In this document: positions 1 to 12,317 of the stretch, one piece after another
Numbering within the stretch: position 1 is the first letter of the stretch
Layout of the letters: every line of letters begins with the position of its first letter
Source: Ursus arctos
Lineage: Eukaryota; Chordata; Mammalia; Carnivora; Ursidae
Length of the DNA: 64,000 bases
Assembly (NCBI RefSeq): GCF_023065955.2
Contig: NC_079873.1
Coordinates: 13,344,566 to 13,408,565 of the forward strand
Direction: 5' to 3'
Made by a program: the position numbers and the translations under genes
Notes under the pieces: generated by a model
Told to the model about the DNA's origin: nothing
Databases searched by the model: none
What the model saw: the letters and a program-made list of their open reading frames with translations, nothing else

Positions 1-64
1 GCTCAAACTTAGAACCCTCAAGATCAAGTCGCATGTTCTACCAACTGAACTGCCCAGGCACCCC
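1..64 (-). mobile_element. Can-SINE, partial (cut by the window edge)
   Basis: The head end of an antisense SINE: TCAAGATCAAGTCGCATG... CTGCCCAGGCACCCC. The rest lies outside the window. Confidence 0.85.
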
Positions 65-69
65 AAAGC

Positions 70-450
70 TTATTTTTAAGTATCAAGTTTGTCAACCTTT
101 TCTTTTATTGCGTCTGGATTTTAAGGGATAGTTAAAAAGCCTTTTCCACACCCACATTGTGGAGGAATTTGCTTGTGTTTTCTCCTAGCACTTCTATGGT
201 TTCATCTTTTTTTCATTTACATTTAGATCCTGGTCTATTTGGAGTTTTATGCTTGTGGATGATGTATGGATGGATGGATCTAAATCGATCTTTTGCCTTA
301 TGGCTAGCCAGTTGTTCCAACACTGTTTATTAATAGTGTCTTCTTTCTCTACTGATTTAAAATACCACATCATTCACATACCAAGACCCTATAAATGTTT
401 GATTGTGACTAAAATGGCATTGATTTTATATATATATATATGTTACCAGT
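70..450 (-). mobile_element. Old LINE-1 fragment (antisense)
   Basis: TTATTGCGTCTGGATTTTAA, TGGTCTATTTGGAGTTTTAT, GCTAGCCAGTTGTTCCAACA and TTATTAATAGTGTCTTCTTT correspond to antisense ORF2 3' sequence of an old L1. Too diverged to translate. It ends near a short (TA)n run at 427-441. Confidence 0.65.
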
Positions 451-599
451 TTATAAAGTAATTTTAGAAGAAGTGAATTGTTGTCTAGACTCAAAGAATT
501 ATTTATTGAAAAGGGCTTCAGAAGTCATGTAGGTCAACCTCCAATGGCTCTTCACCATTTTCAAGATAACCTCTCATCTTAACCTAAGAATTCCTCATG

Positions 600-1020
600 A
601 TCTTATCTGTCTGTGCCTGCCTCTCCAGCTTTTTGTCCTACCTCCTTCTTCCGGTGCCCTACACTGGATCCTGATGAACTTGTGTCTTTTCTCCTTCCTA
701 TAATGCTATTTCTTGCCTCCATGCCCTCACATATGCCATTCCATCTGCCCAGAATGCCATTCTTTCTCCTTCTCTGAGAGGCTTAGCATGCAAATCCCAT
801 GTCACTTCCTCTAGGAGGCCTTCCCCAACCTTTCCATCTGAGCCAGAACCTCCTCTCTTAGGCTTTTGCGGTACCCAGGTATACTATAGTCATGGTGTCA
901 TTGTACATATTACAATTGGGGGCTTATTTGTCTGCCTCCCCCACTGAAGCATGAGTTCATTAAGGCCAAGGACTGTGTCTTAATCTTGTTCTTTGTATCA
1001 CTAGATACAAAGACAGCTTG
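600..1020 (+). mobile_element. LINE-2 (L2) 3' fragment
   Basis: CACATATGCCATTCCATCTG... CTCTAGGAGGCCTTCCCCAA... AAGGCCAAGGACTGTGTCTT follows the L2 3' consensus. Sense orientation, inactive. Confidence 0.8.
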
Positions 1021-1723
1021 GTAAATACAGAGCAGTACATCTGGGCTTGGCTTGAATTCTTCAGACAGACAGTTTGCTGCTTCAAAAGGCAGCCTATTCC
1101 ATTTTTAAGTTATTCAGAAGTTCTTCCTCACAGCAAGCTGAACTCTGCCTTCCTGTAATTTCTACCCACTTGTCCTTGTTGTGTCCTTATAAACCGAATC
1201 TCTTATTAGAGGGCAGTGATCTGTTTCCCTAGCTGGGCCTTGGCCAGGGGCACAGCTATAACTGGCACCTCTTCTTGAAACAATTCAGTGCTGCTTGTTT
1301 TGGGTAGGAATTCTTTGTTTCAATGAATATTTGATTTAAGGTAAGAAAAATCTGAGTTTCCCATAAAGTGCTTCGGTCTCTTGTGCTATTTTAATGTGTT
1401 CCCACAAGCTGCTTCCCTGAAAGCCTTCTGCTAACTTAATTCAGGCAAAGTACTCACATTCAGCATGTTATTTGTCACTTTAGTGATGACAGTTGCCCTT
1501 TCTCTCTGTCTTTTCATGGAGACTCAATGGATTTAATTGGATCCTTTGTTCTCTGTTCTTCTGGGCATTCTGTGGTGCTGACATGCTAGCAGTTTTATGC
1601 CCCATCATGTTGCTCCCCAGTGCCCCAGCTTTTGGCTTCAGAGACCTTGCCTAGATCTGCCCGTGAGTTCTGGTACAACATCTGTGAAGTTCTGTGGAAA
1701 TGCCATACCCTGCCATAGACTAG

Positions 1724-1905
1724 GGTTTCTCAAAGGACCATCTGACTTAAAATTTCCCAGTGGGTTTGTTAAAAATGTGGATTCCTGAATCCATACTTCT
1801 GATCTTCCAAATCAAAATCCCTGAGGACAAGGCCCTATAGTGTGCTTTTTAAACTAAAGCCTCTTTGGATGATTCTCATACAAGCTAAATTGAAGAACTG
1901 CCGCC
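1724..1905 (+). mobile_element. MER5/MER20-type hAT transposon remnant
   Basis: GGGTTTCTCAAAGGACCATC, GTTAAAAATGTGGATTCCTG and GATTCTCATACAAGCTAAAT... GAAGAACTG match the layout of non-autonomous hAT-Charlie elements. Strongly diverged. Confidence 0.6.
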
Positions 1906-1984
1906 CTAGATGTTGGCAAAATAATCACCATATATACCATCGCCCATCTGTTCTGGATATTCTTTTACATCTAAGCAGATTCAT

Positions 1985-2150
1985 GCCTCTATCAGCATCC
2001 TAACTACTCCTTTTCCTTTTAACCCTCAGATAGAAGCTGGGTGAAGGCAGGAATTCTCTCAGTTTTATTTGTCGTTGTACTCCCATTACCCAGCACAGCA
2101 CATGACCCATAGAAGGTGCTCACTAGCTGTTGAATGAAAGCACAAGGAAC
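1985..2150 (+). mobile_element. LINE-2 3'-end fragment
   Basis: GAATTCTCTCAGTTTTATTT... CCCAGCACAGCACATGACCC... AGGTGCTCACTAGCTGTTGA is the degenerate L2 terminus. Confidence 0.7.
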
Positions 2151-2589
2151 AAACATTTCTTTGTCCCTCCCGCTGCACTGATCCTTGTAATACTGAAGAG
2201 AGGCTATGGCATAGAGTGAGAAGCGTGGGGAACCAAGGGAGAATGCTGAAATGCATAGGAACATGCAGCTTGTTGGGGACCCAGTCTCTGCAGAAAGCTG
2301 TGGATAAAGGGAGCTCCTTCATTAGTGAGAATTCACATAGGTGTAAGCACTTCAGGCCATTCTCTTTGTGACAGACAGACTGGGCAGCTGGAGTCAGAAG
2401 AGACGGGGACACCAATATGAATTCGTCCCTCCACAACAACCTCAAAGCCTAAACAGTTTGGGGAATGAGGGAAGGGGAAGAAATGGCAAAGGCATGCATT
2501 GTTGTGTCTCTACATAGTAACTCATCATTCAAGTAAATTAAAACCTCAAGGAATATTAATAATAATGACTATTACAACTGCCTTGGGAA

Positions 2590-2760
2590 GATAAGATGTG
2601 GAGTTGCTATGAATCAGGCAGTCTGGGTTCATATTCCAACTCTTATTGGTTTGATTTCTTTTTATACCTCAGTTTCTTCATCAGTAAATGGGGATAATTT
2701 AATTATATAATTTCTGTGTACTAATTAAGATAATGCTAATTAGTATAGCAGAGACATGTT
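2590..2760 (+). mobile_element. MIR SINE fragment
   Basis: GCAGTCTGGGTTCATATTCC and CCTCAGTTTCTTCATCAGTA followed by AATGGGGATAAT match the MIR core in sense. Confidence 0.75.
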
Positions 2761-3124
2761 CATATTTCAATGGCTTAACACAATTGAAGTTTATTACTTG
2801 ATCATGTAAAGTCCAAGTGGATGTTCTCCTTTGGTGGATGGCTCTCCTCCGTGTGGTGGTGACTCGGGGACCCAAGTTCTTTCTGGCTTATATTCTGGCT
2901 TGACATCCCCTAAGGCCTTGAAGCCCTCCGCTGGAACCTCTGCATCCAGTTGACAGACACAGGGAGAAAAAGTAAGAAGACACACTAGCTTCTGAACCAC
3001 TTTGACATGAAAGTGACACATGCCACTTTTCACTCACATTTAATTGGGAAGAATTAGTCACATGGCCAATCTAGGAGCAAGGGGGTATGGGAAATACAGT
3101 CTAGGTGTATACTCAAGAAGAAAA

Positions 3125-3545
3125 GTGTATCACCTATTGCTGCATTACAAGCCATCACAAAACTTAGTGGTTTAAAACAACAATCCTTTATTTAGTTCAC
3201 CATTCTGTGGGACAGCAATTTGGGATGGGATCTGCTGGGCAGTTGTGCTGATCTAAGTCAAGCTTACCTGATCAGCTGACTGGGCTCACTCATGCAAATA
3301 AGGCCAGCTGCTGTGTGGGCTGGGGACTGGTTGGTCTAGGATGGCTTTAGCTGGGAAATCATGTCTTTGCTCCATTTGTCTCTCACCCTCCAGTGGGGCA
3401 AGAGCAGAGGTCTGCAGAGTCTGGTGAGGCCCAGGCTCAGAACTCACACAGCATAGTTTCTGTTACATTATATTGGCCTGTACCCAGAATCAAAGAGTGG
3501 AGATATAGAAGCTGCGAAAAACTGTGGCCTTTTTTACTACCCATC
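3125..3545 (+). repeat. Ancient interspersed repeat, GTGGTTTAAAACAAC family (copy 1)
   Basis: TGCTGCATTACAAGCCATCA... TAGTGGTTTAAAACAACAAT... CAGCAATTTGGGATGGGATC. The same family appears at 5965-6060, 12318-12830, 26815-27545 and 29745-30225. I recognise it as a common eutherian interspersed repeat but do not assign a family name. Confidence 0.7.
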
Positions 3546-3639
3546 ACAAAAAAGAAATGTATTTGGTTAAACGGGTTGTCTGTAACATGCTCAACAGAGT
3601 ACCTGACATTATACTAAGTGTCCAATAAACTTATCTGTC

Positions 3640-3850
3640 ATCATCATCATTATCATTTATTGAACGCCTACATGGCAGGCTCTTTACTAGACAATTTACA
3701 TACATTGTCTTATTTAATCACCACAACTATCCCACTTTACAGATGAGGGAACTGAGACTCAAAGACATGAAGAAAACTACTGAAGGTTGTTTAACTAGTA
3801 ACGGATGGTACCCAAGCTGGTACTCCATATCACCCTGGGTCTTAGCTTTT
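3640..3850 (-). mobile_element. MIR SINE fragment
   Basis: Antisense MIR: ATTTATTGAACGCCTACATG... CCCACTTTACAGATGAGGGA... ACTGAGACTCAAAGACATGA. Confidence 0.8.
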
Positions 3851-5789
3851 TACCCTAAAATGCTGAAGGAGAAGCTAAACTCGAATCTGAGATGGTATTA
3901 AATGTTCAGAAAAGTCTTGGAAATGATAGGAAAAGAAAGACCCTGGCCTTATGACCTGAAATAAAAGGGTGAAGTCCAGAGCCAGTTTGGGCAGATGACC
4001 CTCAAGTTGGTCACAGCTCGTGTCAAGGACAAAGCAATGATGATTGTTGTGACTCATCTGCTGACCTATGCTGCCTGGTTCTTTCCCTTATCAGAGAGCA
4101 TTGGGAAATTCCATCCTGACCAGAGTCCATGTTAGTGTTAGAAGATCTTGGGTAAGGGGAAGGAAGTAGAAGAGAAGTGGGTTTAAGATAGAAATAAAAT
4201 CGGCCTTGGAATAGAAATGCCAGGGCAGAAAAAGAGTTTGAAATGCCCTTGGCCAGATATTCCCAATTTCTTTTTGGAATGAAGATACTGATAAGGTAGC
4301 GCTTTATTGAAACTACACATGAGGCTTGGTGAGCATATGACTTAACAGATATTTTTCAGTAACCTCATAGCATCCCAGAAGTCTGTAGCCCACAGGTTGG
4401 GAACCAGTGGGCTAGTTCAGAAAAGTAGGTAAGTTTAACTTTGAGAGCCAGTGCTGTTAATTTGTCAGTGGTTCCTGGAAGCACTGTGTTGAGTGGATTC
4501 TGAGGGCATCTCTAGATATTCCTGGAAAGATTGCTATGACTGATTATTGATATCTGTCACTGGCCTGGACAGAGATGGTGGTATCATGCATGCTAGGTTT
4601 TTGCCATCTGTGATCCAGTCATGTCTTCATAAGAGGAAACTGTAGCACAGAAGGATGATGTGATTTTCTCCATGTTACACAGTTGATAGCAGAATCAGGT
4701 CTATGTCCTTGGTCTCCTGATTAGTACGTCAAGCACGATGTATTTTTTAATTTTCTTTCCACATTTGCCCCCCTTTTTGTTTGAAAGTCTGCTTCTATGC
4801 CAGATACAGTATAGTTTCCTTCCTTCACTGAAGAAAACAAAACTAAAGAAGGCTTATTTGGGGATTTGCCTGAATTTAATTGATTGTTGAGACAAGGCTG
4901 GTCTATTTCCACATCCATTCCCCTGTTATAACACATTCGTGCCCAAGCATTAGACTTTGAAATTAGGGGACTAGTTTATTGTTGAACTAAAATCTGGTGC
5001 AATTCAAGACGACCAAGTGAACGCCTCCCCCCCCCTCCTTCTTCAACCTCCAAGGTCCCTCACTCCCTTTCTATTTTAATACTTTTCAGGCATCTGAGAT
5101 TAATTAATTTCTACTTACTCATATGCACACCCACACACAACCCCATGGAACTCATGGGTCCCATAAAACCTCATCACACTAGAGCTGGAAGGGACTTCGG
5201 CTTCATCCAGTCTATTTTCTGAGAAGACTAAAGCACAAAGAAGGAAGGACTGGAAGTTTTCAGGGTTGCAAAGCTGGGAGCCAATTTTCCAGAATCCAGT
5301 TTGCCAAATGGCCAATTTGCTGAATGGCCAACTCACACCACTGTCTTGCTTTTGTGAATTCCTTGTTTAGACAATGGGTTTTCGTTTTGTCTTCATGTTA
5401 GGCCTATCCCATTTGCCTCTGCCACAGCTCCCTCCTCCTGTAGCTGAGCCTAGGGAGAAGAGAAAGGGGAGAGTGAAGAGCATGAGAAGACTGTATAAAG
5501 AATATGAATAATTTTTATTAGCATATTCTGTATGAATAATATATATAATAAAAATGCTGCATATTCAGAATGTATTTTTGACTAAGATTCTATTAATGAA
5601 GGGTACTAATAAAGAACATCTTCTTATGACTCCTTTCCTCTTATGAGTCAGAGGATTTTCCCTGTGCCCTTCAGTCTTCTTACGTCTCTCCCCACCATTC
5701 CCCTCCCCTCCCCCTCCTTCTCTCTCTCTCTCTCTCACTCTTGTCTTCAGTCCTACCAGCATTTCTTCATCTTCTTTCAGTTCCCTCAA
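3851..5789. other. Intergenic stretch with weak repeat traces
   Basis: Mostly unrecognised. A MIR-like antisense scrap lies at 4615-4740 (AAGAGGAAACTGTAGCACAG). A second old-repeat scrap is at 5170-5290 (AGAGCTGGAAGGGACTTCGG). There is a C-run near 5029-5036, an AT-rich patch at 5500-5570 (TATATATAATAAA), and a pyrimidine-rich (CT)n run at 5700-5738. No gene. Confidence 0.6.
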
Positions 5790-5960
5790 TGCAGCAAGCC
5801 CTTTCCTGTCATGACCTTTGCATTTGCTGTTCTCTGTACCTTGAATGCCTTACCCCCCTCTTACCATCACCATCTCCCTGACATCTTTTAAGTCTCAGAT
5901 TAAATGTCCCCTTCACTTTACCTGATCACCCAATATTTAACTTCACTCCTTTACCCCACA
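5790..5960 (+). mobile_element. LINE-2 fragment
   Basis: TGACCTTTGCATTTGCTGTT... CTTGAATGCC... AGTCTCAGATTAAATGTCCC is the L2 3' part in sense. Confidence 0.75.
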
Positions 5961-5964
5961 TATC

Positions 5965-6215
5965 AATTAGCTTTTGCCATGTAACCATCCTAAAATTTAG
6001 TGGCTTACAACAACCATTCATTTAACTCACGTCTACGGACATGTAAGAGAGCTGAGCAGAGATGAGCTGATCTGAGCTGGCCCAAATCAGAAGAATTACC
6101 TGGTCAACCCACAGAGTTATGGGCTAAATAAAATATTTATTGTTTTAAGTCACTATGGTTTGGGGTAGTTCGTTACACAGCAAAAGCTAACCCAATCAGG
6201 GAACAAACCTCGGTC
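5965..6215 (+). mobile_element. Ancient repeat plus MLT1-type MaLR LTR 3' end
   Basis: AATTTAGTGGCTTACAACAA (5965-6060) belongs to the GTGGCTTAAAACAAC family. The rest, ending TATTGTTTTAAGTCACTATG... TAGTTCGTTACACAGCAAAA, resembles the 3' end of MLT1-type ERVL-MaLR LTRs. No coding sequence. Confidence 0.65.
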
Positions 6216-6939
6216 CTCTGTGTTTAGGCCTTGTAGCAGACAGTTGTAATGCCCCACCCTTAGCCCTTCAGGACTTACCATTTCCATACAAATCTGTCTG
6301 ACTTCCAGCGGCCAACTTACACATTCCTTTGCCTGAGGGCTTTCCCTAGCTGCCAGATCACACCCTGCCTGTATACACAGTAGACTACAAGTTCTGGCGA
6401 ATTAACATCTTCAAACAGGGACTGATGGGAGTTGGTGTGTAAATTCCCCAGCTTCCTCATCACTTGGGTGGGATCATTCCATACTGTTTCCCAGAGTTAC
6501 CAAGCAGGATTGAGCTCTAAGATGTGGTAAAGAGCTTCCATTACCTCCCTGCCCTTGCGTTTTTCATTCGTGACTGACCTGAAAGCAGAGAACCCAAGGA
6601 TGAGCTTAGGGTGCTAATATAGGCTTGGTCCCAGGCCGAAGCTGTATGTTTGCATCCCATACATTTGGCATGATGGTTTTGATGGATATGGGGAGACCTT
6701 TTGATATGATTATCAGGGATGGATTGAAGATGAAGAATAGATGAAGCCAAGAGATAAGAGTGAGCAATGGCACTGGGGAGAGATCTGCTTTGTAACATTA
6801 TATGGCAAGAAACAAAAGCTACAAGTTGAATGTATCCATTTTTCTTATAATAGTCTTTTTTTCCCCAATACTATTTGTGTGCATGTGTGTGTGTCTGTGT
6901 TATAATTTATATATAGTTAAATGCACATTTCTTCAATGT

Positions 6940-7660
6940 ACTATTCAGTGAGCTTGACAAATGTATACACCCAACCCTAACCTTACAAATTGAGATATAG
7001 AGCATTTCAGTCACCCCAGATTGTTCCCTTGTGCCCCTTTGCAGCCAATCCCCTGCCCCCGCCAGAGGCAATCACTGCTATGATTTCTATCATTGTCTAT
7101 TAGTCTAATGTTCTAGAACTACACAAAAATGAAGTCATTCAGTATGTACTCTTTTATGTCTTACTTCTTTCACTCAATATAATGCTTTTCAGATTATCCA
7201 TGTTGTTGTATATATCAGCATTTCATTCTTTTTTTTTTAAAAGATTTTATTTATTTACTTGACAGAGAGAGACAGCCAGCGAGAGAGGGAACACAAGCAG
7301 GGGAGTGGGAGAGGAAGAAGCAGGCTCATAGCAGAGGAGCCTGATGTGGGGCTCGATCCCAGAACGCAGGGATCACGCCCTGAGCTGAAGGCAGACGCTT
7401 AACGACTGAGCCACCCAGGCGCCCCTCATTCCTTTTTTATTGCTGGATCCCATTTCATTGTATGACTACAGTATAATTTATTCATCAGTCCTCATCATGT
7501 TGGATATTTGCATTATTTCCTCTTTTATATATTATGAACAAAGCTTCCATGAGCATTTATGCACAAGTATTCTTACATACATGTATTTTCATTTCTCTTG
7601 AGTAAATATGTAGGAGTGAAATTGGTAGATCACAGGATAGGTGTGAAGTCTTTGGTCTGG
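6940..7660 (-). mobile_element. Old LINE-1 fragment (antisense), split by a SINE
   Basis: GAGCTTGACAAATGTATACA... AAAATGAAGTCATTCAGTAT... (SINE) ... TTGCTGGATCCCATTTCATT... AGTAAATATGTAGGAGTGAA is the antisense 3' region of an old L1. Interrupted at 7231-7425. Confidence 0.75.
7231..7425 (-). mobile_element. Can-SINE nested in an old L1 fragment
   Basis: The tail TTTTTTTTAAAAGATTTTATTT begins the antisense copy and it ends at GAGCCACCCAGGCGCCCC. TCATTCTTTTTT before and TCATTCCTTTTTT after (7426-7438) look like a slightly diverged target-site duplication. The flanking L1 sequence resumes on both sides. Confidence 0.93.
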
Positions 7661-8267
7661 TTGCCTCTGTGACTGGCTCAGTTTCCCCAGCCCTCTGACT
7701 GACCTGCCTTCCTACCCCTCTGGTGGGTCTAGTGTATGCAAGTTCCATCAAGCATTATGTGGAGAGGCCTCAGTTACTTTCCTCTAAGTTTCCAAGTAAG
7801 GAGTGAGGATAATGTCAGGAAAGAGCTTGGGACTAGAAGTTGAGCATGAGTGGTTAAGAGACCAGGGTCTAGTCTTAGTTCTTCCACTAATAATATCCAG
7901 GCAAGTAATTTTCTGAACTTTGGTTTTTCTCTTTGGTTACTCTTCAAGATTCCTTCCAGATGGTTCTATGTCTGTCTTGTGAGTTCGTAGTAGATGCTCA
8001 ATTAGAATTTGTTTTCCTATGCAGGACAGAGAAAAATATTAAATGATTTATATTCCTCCTGACTTCAAAAACATGAAAATAGTTACTATTTCACTGATTT
8101 TCCTGCCTTCTAATAAGAGTAGATGCTAAGGATGATATATATTTTTTATGACCTGGATGGTCATTAGGGCTACAAAGGGGGGAGCCAAGAGAGACAAGAC
8201 TAGAAGGAGGAGGCTGCAGAAGTAGCGCAAAGAGCAGAAGGGAGAAAGAGGCTCAAGAGGAGGAGGA

Positions 8268-8318
8268 GTGTGTGCGTGCATGCATGTGCGTGCGCGCGCG
8301 CGCGTGTGTGTGTGTATA
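8268..8318. repeat. Alternating purine-pyrimidine (TG/CG)n tract
   Basis: An unbroken 51-bp purine/pyrimidine alternation containing (TG)n, TGCATGCATG and a CGCGCGCGCGCG core. Such tracts are prime Z-DNA formers and length-unstable. Confidence 0.9.
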
Positions 8319-8639
8319 GCATAAGAGCAAGAGAAAGAACAAGAAACATGCACACAAAAGATGTTAATTGCCATAGGGAATTAACTTTGGGGAGAAAAAA
8401 AAGGTGTTCTGAAGCAGTTTTACTGAGTCGTGTGCGACGTCAACACATCTTCCACATCCTCTCCCCAAGAAACTTTCAGGGAATGCATCCATTATTCTAC
8501 AGTCTTTTTAGAGTTGGATATATATTTTGATTTTGTTTATTTATTGGTGTTTAAGACTGGCTTCGTGGTAACCTAAAGATACAGGAGAATCTCCCCAAGG
8601 GGACCTACAACTTTTAGGTTGAATGAATGAAAGTATTAG

Positions 8640-9060
8640 GGTAAAAGGCTAAGTTGCTGTAACAAAGAGACCTAACAACTCAGTATAGCCTACAGAACCA
8701 AGAGGTTTATTTGTCTTTCAGATAATAATTCAGAGTACATGGTTCAGATTGGCGAAACAGCTCTGCTCCACAGTTAGTCAGAAACCCAAGTTCATTTTAT
8801 TGTGTGTCTCTGCCATCCTCTAGGTATTGTTGTTATCTGTATGGTTGAAACTAGATTGTGATGGGTTCCAGGTAGTGGGAAGGAGAAAGATAACTTGGAG
8901 GAGACATGTCTACTATCTTACATCCTCGTTCTGGAAGTGGCTTAAGTTGCTTTCTCTCACATCCTACTGGCCAGAATTCAATCACACGATCAAACCTCAT
9001 TACAAGGGAGTCTGGGAAAGGCAGTCAAGCTATGTGCCCAATAAGAAGGGAAAAGTGGAT
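8640..9060 (+). repeat. Ancient interspersed repeat (unassigned)
   Basis: AAGTTGCTGTAACAAAGAGA... AAGAGGTTTATTTGTCTTTC... ACCCAAGTTCATTTTATTGT resembles a widespread eutherian repeat in sense. The open frames over it (8827-9276) lack any recognisable protein and run into the GT repeat at 9217-9249. Confidence 0.55.
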
Positions 9061-9214
9061 TCTAATGGACAGCTGGCAGGCTTCACCCTGAAGAGCAAGC
9101 CCTCAGACCCCCCAAGGGGCTGCTTAGGGAACTGTTCTTCCATGCTTTGGGGGAAGAACAATATTTTCCAGGTCGCACTGAGAGTTTTTCCTGCTCTGGC
9201 CTATCCTGCATCTG

Positions 9215-9216
<2 letters not shown>

Positions 9217-9249
<33 letters not shown>
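9217..9249. repeat. (GT)n microsatellite
   Basis: About 16 GT units, mostly perfect. Confidence 0.95.
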
Positions 9250-9251
<2 letters not shown>

Positions 9252-10269
9252 TGAGTGTACTTATACCATGGCCTGATGAGCTTTGGGTGGAACTGTTATT
9301 TACTAGTTGTTGAACCCTTGCCTGACACCAAGTTAAGCCAGAGCTGATTGTGTTTCAGGAGCTGAGTAAAGCAGGAGGGAAGTGACTTGAAGGGCCCTGT
9401 TCCTTCCCCTGCATGTGTGTCTCACAGTGGGAAGCTGAAACTGAAGTCTCAAATCTCTCTCTTTTCCTGGAAAATCCTCCCAATCCAGATGTACCCTTCC
9501 CCATCTATCTCCATTACCCAACAATCTTTTTCTCTCCCCTTGTCCTTCACAGATTCCAACAGTGTTGACTGGCTATGACAGTATGTAATTGAACACAGCA
9601 TTTCCCCTCCACTGTGATTAGCCAAACTTTACCCCAGATGCACTTGAATCACCCTTAAAAAGATGTGGCTAGTCTGCAGACTACAAATTCCTCCTGAGGT
9701 ACTGAGTGGTATATGCTTGGGTGTTCCTTCATGGTGACACCAAGGCCAGTTCTATTAATTGAGCATTTTCTCTCCTCTCACTTTCTTACCCCCTCTCCCC
9801 GTCTCCTCCTTCATGACTTTGACACTGCCATTTTTCTTTACTCAGGCCCACCATGACCTGTGAACCAAATCCACACTGTCAGTAGGTTCCCTGGAATGGC
9901 ATCCTGTATTTGGCTTGTCACCAGACTCTGGGGGCATCTACATGGTAGTCAATAGCTGATTAGGGCAACAGGGAATTTTCTCTTCAAGAGAAAGAGCTAG
10001 AGATTAATTAATCTCAGAGCAAAATGGTTCATCTCAAAATAAATTATATTTTCTAGCTGCTAGAATAGCTGTTGAACAAAGCACATTCTCCAGCAAGTGA
10101 GAAGAATGACAACCTGCAGATCTCAAATGAGAAGAGAATTTTAAAAAAAAACAAAACAAACAGGTGTGGTAGGTTATAGGAATGATGGTCCCAAATACTT
10201 CACCTGCCTGTGGCATCACAGATCTTCCCATCAAGAGGTGGAATTTGTTTAAAAAAAAAAAAGAGCTGA
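9250..10269. other. Intergenic stretch, no gene seen
   Basis: Unique-looking sequence with A-runs at 10141-10160 and 10250-10262. TTTACCCCAGATGCACTTGA near 9630 may be a MER5 scrap. Short open frames here have no recognisable product. Confidence 0.6.
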
Positions 10270-10690
10270 AATCTGTTTCTTCAGCCCTTGAGTCTAGTCG
10301 GGCTCTGTGACCTGCTTTGTCCAATGGGACATTAGCAAACATGGAGTGAGCAGAGACTTGAAACGTGCTTGTGTACTTGGGCTTGTTCTTTTGTGGGTCC
10401 TGGGACCCTGAGACCCAGGACTGCCCGCTGGATGATGAGAGACATGTAGTTGTCCCCATTGCCCCAGCCAATGTCTTGCCAATAAGGCACATGAGTGTGA
10501 CCATCCTAGCACCCAGCCTCTAGATAGCTCACTAGCTGACTGCAGGCAAATGAGAAGTCTGAGCTTAGACCAAAAGAACTACCTGGACAAACCTCAGAAT
10601 CATGATCTAAATAAATGGTGGCTGTTTTGAGGCACTAAGTTTTAGGGTGGTTTGTTATATAGCAAAACCTGACTGACACAACCAAGTAGC
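10270..10690 (+). mobile_element. MLT1-type ERVL-MaLR LTR
   Basis: The body TTTGTCCAATGGGACATTAG... TGATGAGAGACATGTAGTTG and the 3' end TAAATGGTGGCTGTTTTGAG... TTTTAGGGTGGTTTGTTATA follow the MLT1 LTR pattern (AAGCCACTAAGTTTTGGGGT in the consensus). Solo, ancient, non-coding. A TG-rich microsatellite follows at 10697-10756. Confidence 0.75.
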
Positions 10691-10756
10691 TGGTACACAT
10701 ATGTGTGTGTGTGCACGCACGTGCGTGTTTCTGTCCATGTGTGTCTGTATGTGTGT

Positions 10757-11544
10757 CCCCCATATCAATTACAGATGTTCCCAACATACTCTGAAATCAG
10801 TACAGTCCAGGTAAGGCCTTTTCTTGGATGCTCTTTAGAAACTCTAAGCTCCATAAATGAACACATAGAGGAATAAGTGATCCTTCTTCTTTTCCCTCTC
10901 ATCCCTTTCCTGTGCCAGACTCCTGAACTTGAACCTTGGCCAGACAGAAACCTGGCCAAACTGAAGGAAGGAGGTACCTAGAATGGGCCACATCGCTCAT
11001 TTTCCTGGGAATGTTGCTTCTCCCTGGCAGCCCCAGCAAGAAGGATTAAGGAAGACATGTATGCGCCTACGTTCTTCTCATTGTAAGGAAATGGAAAACC
11101 ATTGGCGCTTTCCTCCTTCTTGTCATGGGGTTGAGATTCCAGAATCTCACAGACTCCCCCACCATAGCTCACATTCCCCAAGGATTGGTTGTTGCTGATG
11201 GCTTTCCCAAGACAAGTTCTCTAGGGGTGTCCTTCTAAATCAGACATGGGTATTGGTTCCTAAAACCACAGATGTGGCATTTCTGGGGGGAATCTTCTTT
11301 GGTTAGACAAAGCCCACAGGAGATTCTGTCTTTAATATTAGTTTTCCATATTTGAGTGGAATAGTTGGCCTAATTATTACTCGTCCTGTATCAAATATGT
11401 TGGTCTTATTTTGGAAGAGAACATAGCAATAGTTCTTGGGGGTCTAATGTGACTGCCAGTAGGGATCCTTTCCTTCACATTTTCCTCTGTCCTACTTCTT
11501 TCTTCTTTTCTCATTTCTATACATGTTTCAGCTATGAAAATCAG
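10757..11544. other. Intergenic stretch, no gene seen
   Basis: Unique-looking sequence with short chance frames on both strands. No motif or repeat recognised with confidence. Confidence 0.55.
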
Positions 11545-11830
11545 TTTTTTTTTAAAAATAGCTTTATTGGGGCATAATTTATATACTATAAAATTTACCT
11601 GCTTAAAATGAATAATTAAGTGATGTTCAGTAAGTATATAGAGTTATGCAGCTATCATTACAATCCAGTTTCAGGACATTTCCATCACCTCCAAAAGGTC
11701 CCTCATGTCCATTTGTGGTCAGTACCCACCCCGACCCTCAGTCCAAGGCAACCACTAATCCACTTTCTGTCTCTGTAGATTTTCCTGTCCTGGACATTTT
11801 GTATCAATGGAATCATACAATATATGGTAG
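11545..11830 (-). mobile_element. Old LINE-1 3' fragment (antisense)
   Basis: AAAAATAGCTTTATTGGGGC, CTATAAAATTTACCTGCTTA, GACATTTCCATCACCTCCAA and GGAATCATACAATATATGG are typical antisense 3' ends of old L1M elements. A Can-SINE follows directly. Confidence 0.82.
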
Positions 11831-12022
11831 AGGGTTTTTTTGAGAGAGAGAGAGCACAGTGGATAGGGATGAGAGAGCAGAGGGAGAGGGAGGGAGAATC
11901 TTAAGCAGGCTACACACCCAGTGCAGAGCCCAACATGGGGCTCGATCTCATGACCCAGAGATCATGACCTGAGCCAAAATCAAGAGTCAGACGCTTAACT
12001 GACTGAGCCACCCAGGCGCCCC
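11831..12022 (-). mobile_element. Can-SINE at the edge of an old L1 fragment
   Basis: GAGAGAGAGAGAGCACAG body in antisense, ending at CTGAGCCACCCAGGCGCCCC. The A-rich tail is nearly lost (only TTTTTTT before it). No clear duplication was found. Confidence 0.92.
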
Positions 12023-12317
12023 TAAAAGCTAGTCTTTCTTTGAAAAGTTGATCTATGAATATGAACAAGATGCCCTATCTTGGTTTGTGTCCCCTCAAAG
12101 CAGATGCCAAGGCAAGGACTTGGGGGCAGATAGTTTATTTGGGACATGACCACAGGAAGCAAAGGTGAGGGAGTGGGGGAGATTGAAACACTGAGAGAAA
12201 AAATACAAGAAAAAATACTAAAGAAGAGAAAAGGGAAAGCACACAGTGAGAATTGTGGGGATTGCCTGAGGAACCATGTGGAATGTGCTTCTGGGGGAAC
12301 TGGAGCATTTATCCTCC

